64,000 nt of DNA from Fratercula arctica (lineage: Eukaryota > Chordata > Aves > Charadriiformes > Alcidae), in contig CANTUZ010000004.1 of NCBI GenBank assembly GCA_947846985.1, forward strand, positions 12,514,927 to 12,578,926, given 5' to 3'. How positions within the stretch are numbered: position 1 is the stretch's first letter; each line of letters opens with the position of its first letter. Positions 59,864 through 64,000 of this stretch are shown here, piece after piece. A program made the translations under genes and the position numbers. The notes beneath the pieces were generated by a model. It did no database searches. It worked only from the letters and a program-made list of their open reading frames with translations, and was not told the DNA's origin.

Positions 59864-62320
59864 AAGAGGTTACGTTGCACAGAACACGCAGAAACTCCTG
59901 GGTCTCAACTTCTTGCTTGTTTTGGGCCCATCTGGTGGCTGGAGGCTCTTGGGACACACACATAGAGCCGAACCAGGCCTCGTAGTGGAAGTCGCCCAAA
60001 CTCAAATACGTTTGTTGCCTGAACATAAATAGGGGAAAAATACAGAGGGTAAATCAGAGAACTTGAAAGGTTTATATGCATCTTCATTCTGTATTCGTAA
60101 AAATGAATGCCAGAACAGCTTCGACCTCTTTTCATCTCTGTCCTAGGCAATATAACTTGTTCCAGGCACCTTTTACCTGCCCTCAGGTTTCATCCATCAG
60201 CCATTGCTTTTCTCTAGCAAGGAGAGATATGTCTGTCTCTCTGGCACCCTCCTTTAAGAGGACTTTAAGCCTACAGTTGCCTCTTCAAGTCACCGTGACT
60301 TGAAATTCACGGGGACAAAAACTCTGCCCATTCTTTCTTACAGGCAATGACTCTGTCAGCGTATTGCCCTGATCCTCAATTTAGCCTGTCTCCCTACTGT
60401 TAACTTTCTTCTTTTCTCCAGCCTCCTAAAATAAGCCGACTTTTGCAACTGCCCTCAGGAAACGAGGCTGGTTGGGTTTTGGGTTTTTTTGAGATGTGCT
60501 TGCCTCTCCAGGGAGTTGAATTAATTATCCCCCACGGAGACAGGGGCACAGAAAATACGCACAACACTGGCAGCACTGATACATTCAGGTTTGGGGCCTA
60601 TTTCTTTTATACAGCCTATTGTAGCTCGATATAAAAAGACTTCACGGTTTGCAAGCTTCCAGTAGCTTACGTTTGTCACAAACGCCGGTTCCTGGGTGGG
60701 CTCTCAAAAGCCACCTGTTTCCCCCCCGGACTTTGCTCTCGTTAAATTGAGTGGTCCCCCACCCTGGGCACGGCGAGAGCCAAGCGCCGCAGGTCACGGC
60801 CACCTCTCCGCAGGGGCTGGTGGCTTTACCAGCCACCTTCCTTCTTGCCGCTGATGCTCTGCAACTCGTCCCTCCCTGTTCTTCCACCCAGCCAGGCAAA
60901 AAAAAACCCCACTCCAGCCAAATTTCCCCATGGTGGCAGCACCTGGAGGGCTGGTGCTCGGGAGAAGAGACATGAATATCGGAGCAGCATCCCAAAATCA
61001 CGGCAGCACGACTCTCCCACTGCAGCTCTCGCTCCTTCCACACGGCCGATGGCCGACAGCTCAGCCTTGGTACATAAGAGCATCGCTCTTCTGCGCTGCT
61101 TCCACCCGTAATGCTTTATTCCCTCTCTCACACACACACACCCCTCTCCACTTTTATTACAGTGAAAAGGTTTTTATATAAGTCTGGAGAATTGGGTTTT
61201 ATTTTTAAAATGTTTGCGGTACTACTTCTGAAGCATCCCTATCATCTGGTGAAAAAGGGGAATTTAATGCAAAACCATATTTCAGTCCCTCTCCCCACGC
61301 TGCTGCTTCCCCTACAGAAATTGTTTTATTGAATCTGATTTTTTTGAAATGAATTTGGTATTCATGAAAGAGCTCAGATTGATAGCTTGGAAAGCGATGG
61401 CCAGATTTCCACGCAGAACCCAGGTAGCACAAGTGATTTCAGACCCGGCAATAACTGCTGGAAGAAGCTCAGGTTTTAAAGGGGTTCAGCTGGGGTTTCG
61501 GTTCTAATCCTCAGAGAAAGATTTCATCCATGCGCACAACGTCGTGCAAGGCAGTCTTCCCACCGACACCCAGGCTTCTTCCCAGGCTCATTTTAAAGGC
61601 TTGTCGCCGGGATTGGGCTCTGTCAGCAGCAGGCTCCGCGTTTGGGGCCTTTGGGAGGCGGCGTGATGACGGACAGTGACCAATAATACGGTCAAACAGC
61701 CATTCAAGCAACTGATACAACATCAAAAAGCTGATTTATTACCTGACAGAGTCAATCTCCTCTCTCATCAGTTTAGTTAGAAAGAAAGGAAATGGTTGCA
61801 TTTTAAGAGCAATGTTGAAAAATATGGTACGGATGAACTATGAAATATAATTTTTTTTTCTTCCTTAGCGCATCAGAAAAGCCTACCTGACGCCTTACAG
61901 TAGCGCTTACATCCTCCAAAGGACTTCAAAGTTTGCAGCAGCATCTGCATCTAGCCAAGAGCTGTGCTCACACGGCCCGATGTGCACAGCCACTTTGATA
62001 GGAGTAAACACAGGTGCAGATTTGCGTGAATCAAAAAAAAAAAAAAAAAACACCCCAAAAAAACATTAAAAAAAAATAATCTGTGTTATGTTCTTCCAGT
62101 AGCTCCCTTTTATTATCTTTTCCATTTCCATCTAGCTTCGTTCCGACTTCAAAATAACAAGCCTTCGCTTCGTGCACAGTTGCAGTGTTTGGCAAAGCGG
62201 GGGCTGGTACGATCCCTTACCGATAAAGGTGTTCCGCGCATAAGGAAAAGAGGGTCCATCTTCTTTTGTCTCATTTAGACTTGGGGGCGGGGAGGGGAAG
62301 AGATTCTGAAGTACTGCAGA
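59864..62320. other. Unique non-coding DNA, no supported gene
   Basis: A GC-richer segment at about 60.66-61.06 kb carries open frames on both strands (133 codons, 60642-61043 minus) with no known resemblance. A runs at 62033-62050. No transposon recognised. Confidence 0.45.
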
Positions 62321-62740
62321 TTTATTACAGGGAGCTTGAAAGAACCTCCTAATTATTATTCACTGCTTTATAGATCACTGTTAAAAGTGTTAATTTCAAT
62401 TATCTAAATGTTTTTCTGGCTTGTATGTCATGTGCAATAAAATTACTAGGGCCAGATTTACTGGTGTACACCATTTGCTGTGTGCAATTCCAGCCTCGGG
62501 TTTACGACCGCTTTGTGTTGCTGGAGAGGTGCGCTCAGCTTCCTAATGATTCTGGCTTATTGCCTTTTCCTCACACATTCTATAGCAATTTATTATTCCG
62601 TGGTGGATGGTTACATGCTTTCTGCAATTTACTTCAGAAATAGTATTAAAAATGAAGTCGACATGCATTAAATAACACTTTATTGATTTCCTTAAACTTG
62701 CAACACAGGAATGCGCACCTCTGCATCGCTAGCCGTAAAC
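62321..62740. other. Candidate conserved non-coding stretch (texture only)
   Basis: Repeat-free AT-rich DNA with many AATTA/TAAT cores and low CpG. The 72- and 63-codon plus-strand frames here are unrecognised and overlap. Confidence 0.22.
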
Positions 62741-62769
62741 CATACACACATATATATATATATATGTAT
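62741..62769. repeat. Alternating (CA/TA)n tract
   Basis: Twenty-nine bases of strict pyrimidine-purine alternation, mostly TA. Confidence 0.9.
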
Positions 62770-64000
62770 CTACAGAAAACCACGTGTGTAATATAAGAGA
62801 AAGCCAGATGAAAGCCACACAAGGTGAATATAAATACATCTCAAATGACACCTTGAAAAATTTGCGAGGGGAAAAAAGCCACCCCAACAGCGTGCTGCAC
62901 CAGCCTGCGTTTTGTACGCGGGCACATTCATAACATGAATGAAATAGAATTTCTTCCAAACGAGCCGCCCTGCTACGACGGCCACACAACCCGCTCCCCA
63001 GCGAGCCCAGGAAGGGGGGACGGCCACGTGCTGCCCCCGCTCCACCCAGGGAGGCCGCTGGGCTGCAGACCCTAAGTCAAGCACCGAGTTTTGGTGCAGA
63101 CGTCCATGGTCCAGAGCCAAACAGCAACAAATGGAACGCGAATCTGTGGGACTAGGTTGCCTCTGATACCCGATTAGGCAGACTTTTTCCTGAAGCAGGC
63201 ATGAGGGGAGTGTTTGGGTGACCACCTAACCTTTTGACTAACGTATAATGATTTCATTTCTAAAAGCAGCAACCCTAAGTGAGCGCGGAGACTAAGTATT
63301 TTATTACCCACATGTGTCGGCTTTAGATAAAGGCTTCACATATCCATTTTGGACAGGATTTTGAAAACAATTTTTGTTTAAAATATGGGTAAAGGAATAA
63401 AAATGGGTCAAGGTGGATTCAACACAGGAGATAATTATGAGCATGAGCTACAGCCTGAAGCATTTTTTAGAGTACACATGCCGCTAGATAAATATGACAC
63501 CGGTGCAGCGCTGTGTGCTATCTTCTCCGCTAGCGTGCTTTTCATCATCCAGATGCCTTTGTAGGATCTAAAGTAGGGCTGCATGAGACTTGCAGCCAAA
63601 TGCAGTGCTGTCAGAAAGGCATGATCAATCATCTCTGCTGAGCCGACGGCGCAGGATCTGATTTATCCCGCCTCTGACTCATATATTTATTATAAAATCA
63701 AAGGTAGCTAGAGTTTAGCATCCGTACAAAGTGCTGGAGGTTTGTTCAATAGGGAGCTATTGCACGTGGAACAAGCATCAAATCTCCTGACATTTAATGA
63801 TTCATTTTAAATATATCTGGCACATGAATTAGCAAACAGAGCTGTGAAATACTAACAGCAGCCAAAAGTAATTTATGAATATTGAATCGCACTGTGCCGT
63901 ATGTCAAGTAAAAATACAGCGAGAACTCCCTTAAAAGCTTCTTTGCCTGTCCCAGCTTTCTGCTAATCAGAACACCTGAGAGAGCTGTGCCGAATGTAAT
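62770..64000. other. Unique DNA; GC-rich block then AT-rich candidate element
   Basis: A GC-rich segment at about 62.96-63.07 kb lies within an unrecognised 151-codon minus-strand frame (62770-63225). From 63.66 kb to the end the sequence is repeat-free, TAAT-rich and CpG-poor, with enhancer-like texture. No exon recognised. Confidence 0.35.

Noticed and set aside
60642..61043. 133-codon minus-strand frame
   Set aside because: GC-rich DNA with open frames on both strands; no domain recognised.

Overview
This window reads as vertebrate nuclear DNA, almost certainly from a bird. The diagnostic signal is eight CR1 (chicken repeat 1) LINE fragments. Several end in the CR1-specific 8-bp repeat (ATTCTATG or ATTCTGTG) and keep remnants of the C-terminus of the CR1 polymerase. 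There are no Alu, L1 or B-type elements. I see no bacterial or phage gene organisation, no CRISPR array, and no tRNA or rRNA gene.

I could not recognise any host protein-coding exon. The open reading frames are short, overlap on both strands, resemble no family I know, and are mostly explained by CR1 remnants, microsatellites or chance. The window is best read as intergenic or intronic DNA, possibly part of a gene-poor region. Anything it does is more likely regulatory or structural than protein-coding.

Layout: 1-17 kb is mostly unique AT-rich DNA with one CR1 (1097-1560), a repeat/hairpin cluster near 12.9 kb and a CpG-dense patch near 13.1 kb. At 17.0-17.8 kb an unrecognised 247-codon frame contains an in-frame 102-bp tandem duplication. 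18-34 kb is unique sequence with one CR1 end (19482-19686), a 25-base C run (26004), a 29-base A run (30863) and a perfect 18-bp hairpin (32624-32670). 34.0-37.1 kb is the repeat-rich core: the longest CR1 copy, a probable solo retroviral LTR, and nearly 1 kb of adjoining microsatellites ending in a 520-nt uninterrupted purine tract. 37-50 kb is again mostly unique, with candidate conserved non-coding stretches, candidate CTCF, octamer and Maf sites, and a short CR1. 50.9-55.4 kb is a CR1 cluster (four fragments in 4.5 kb). 55.4-64 kb is unique DNA with a small CpG-rich patch (about 55.86-56.23 kb), a G-run and further AT-rich stretches of possible regulatory character.

I did not find a convincing undescribed biological system. 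The most interesting items are the compound GGAGAA purine tract with its internal duplication, the 17-kb frame with the repeated 34-residue segment, the 32.6-kb perfect hairpin, and palindromic TAAT/POU-type motifs at 30.8 and 38.4 kb. Claims of conservation are hunches from sequence texture and need a cross-species alignment.
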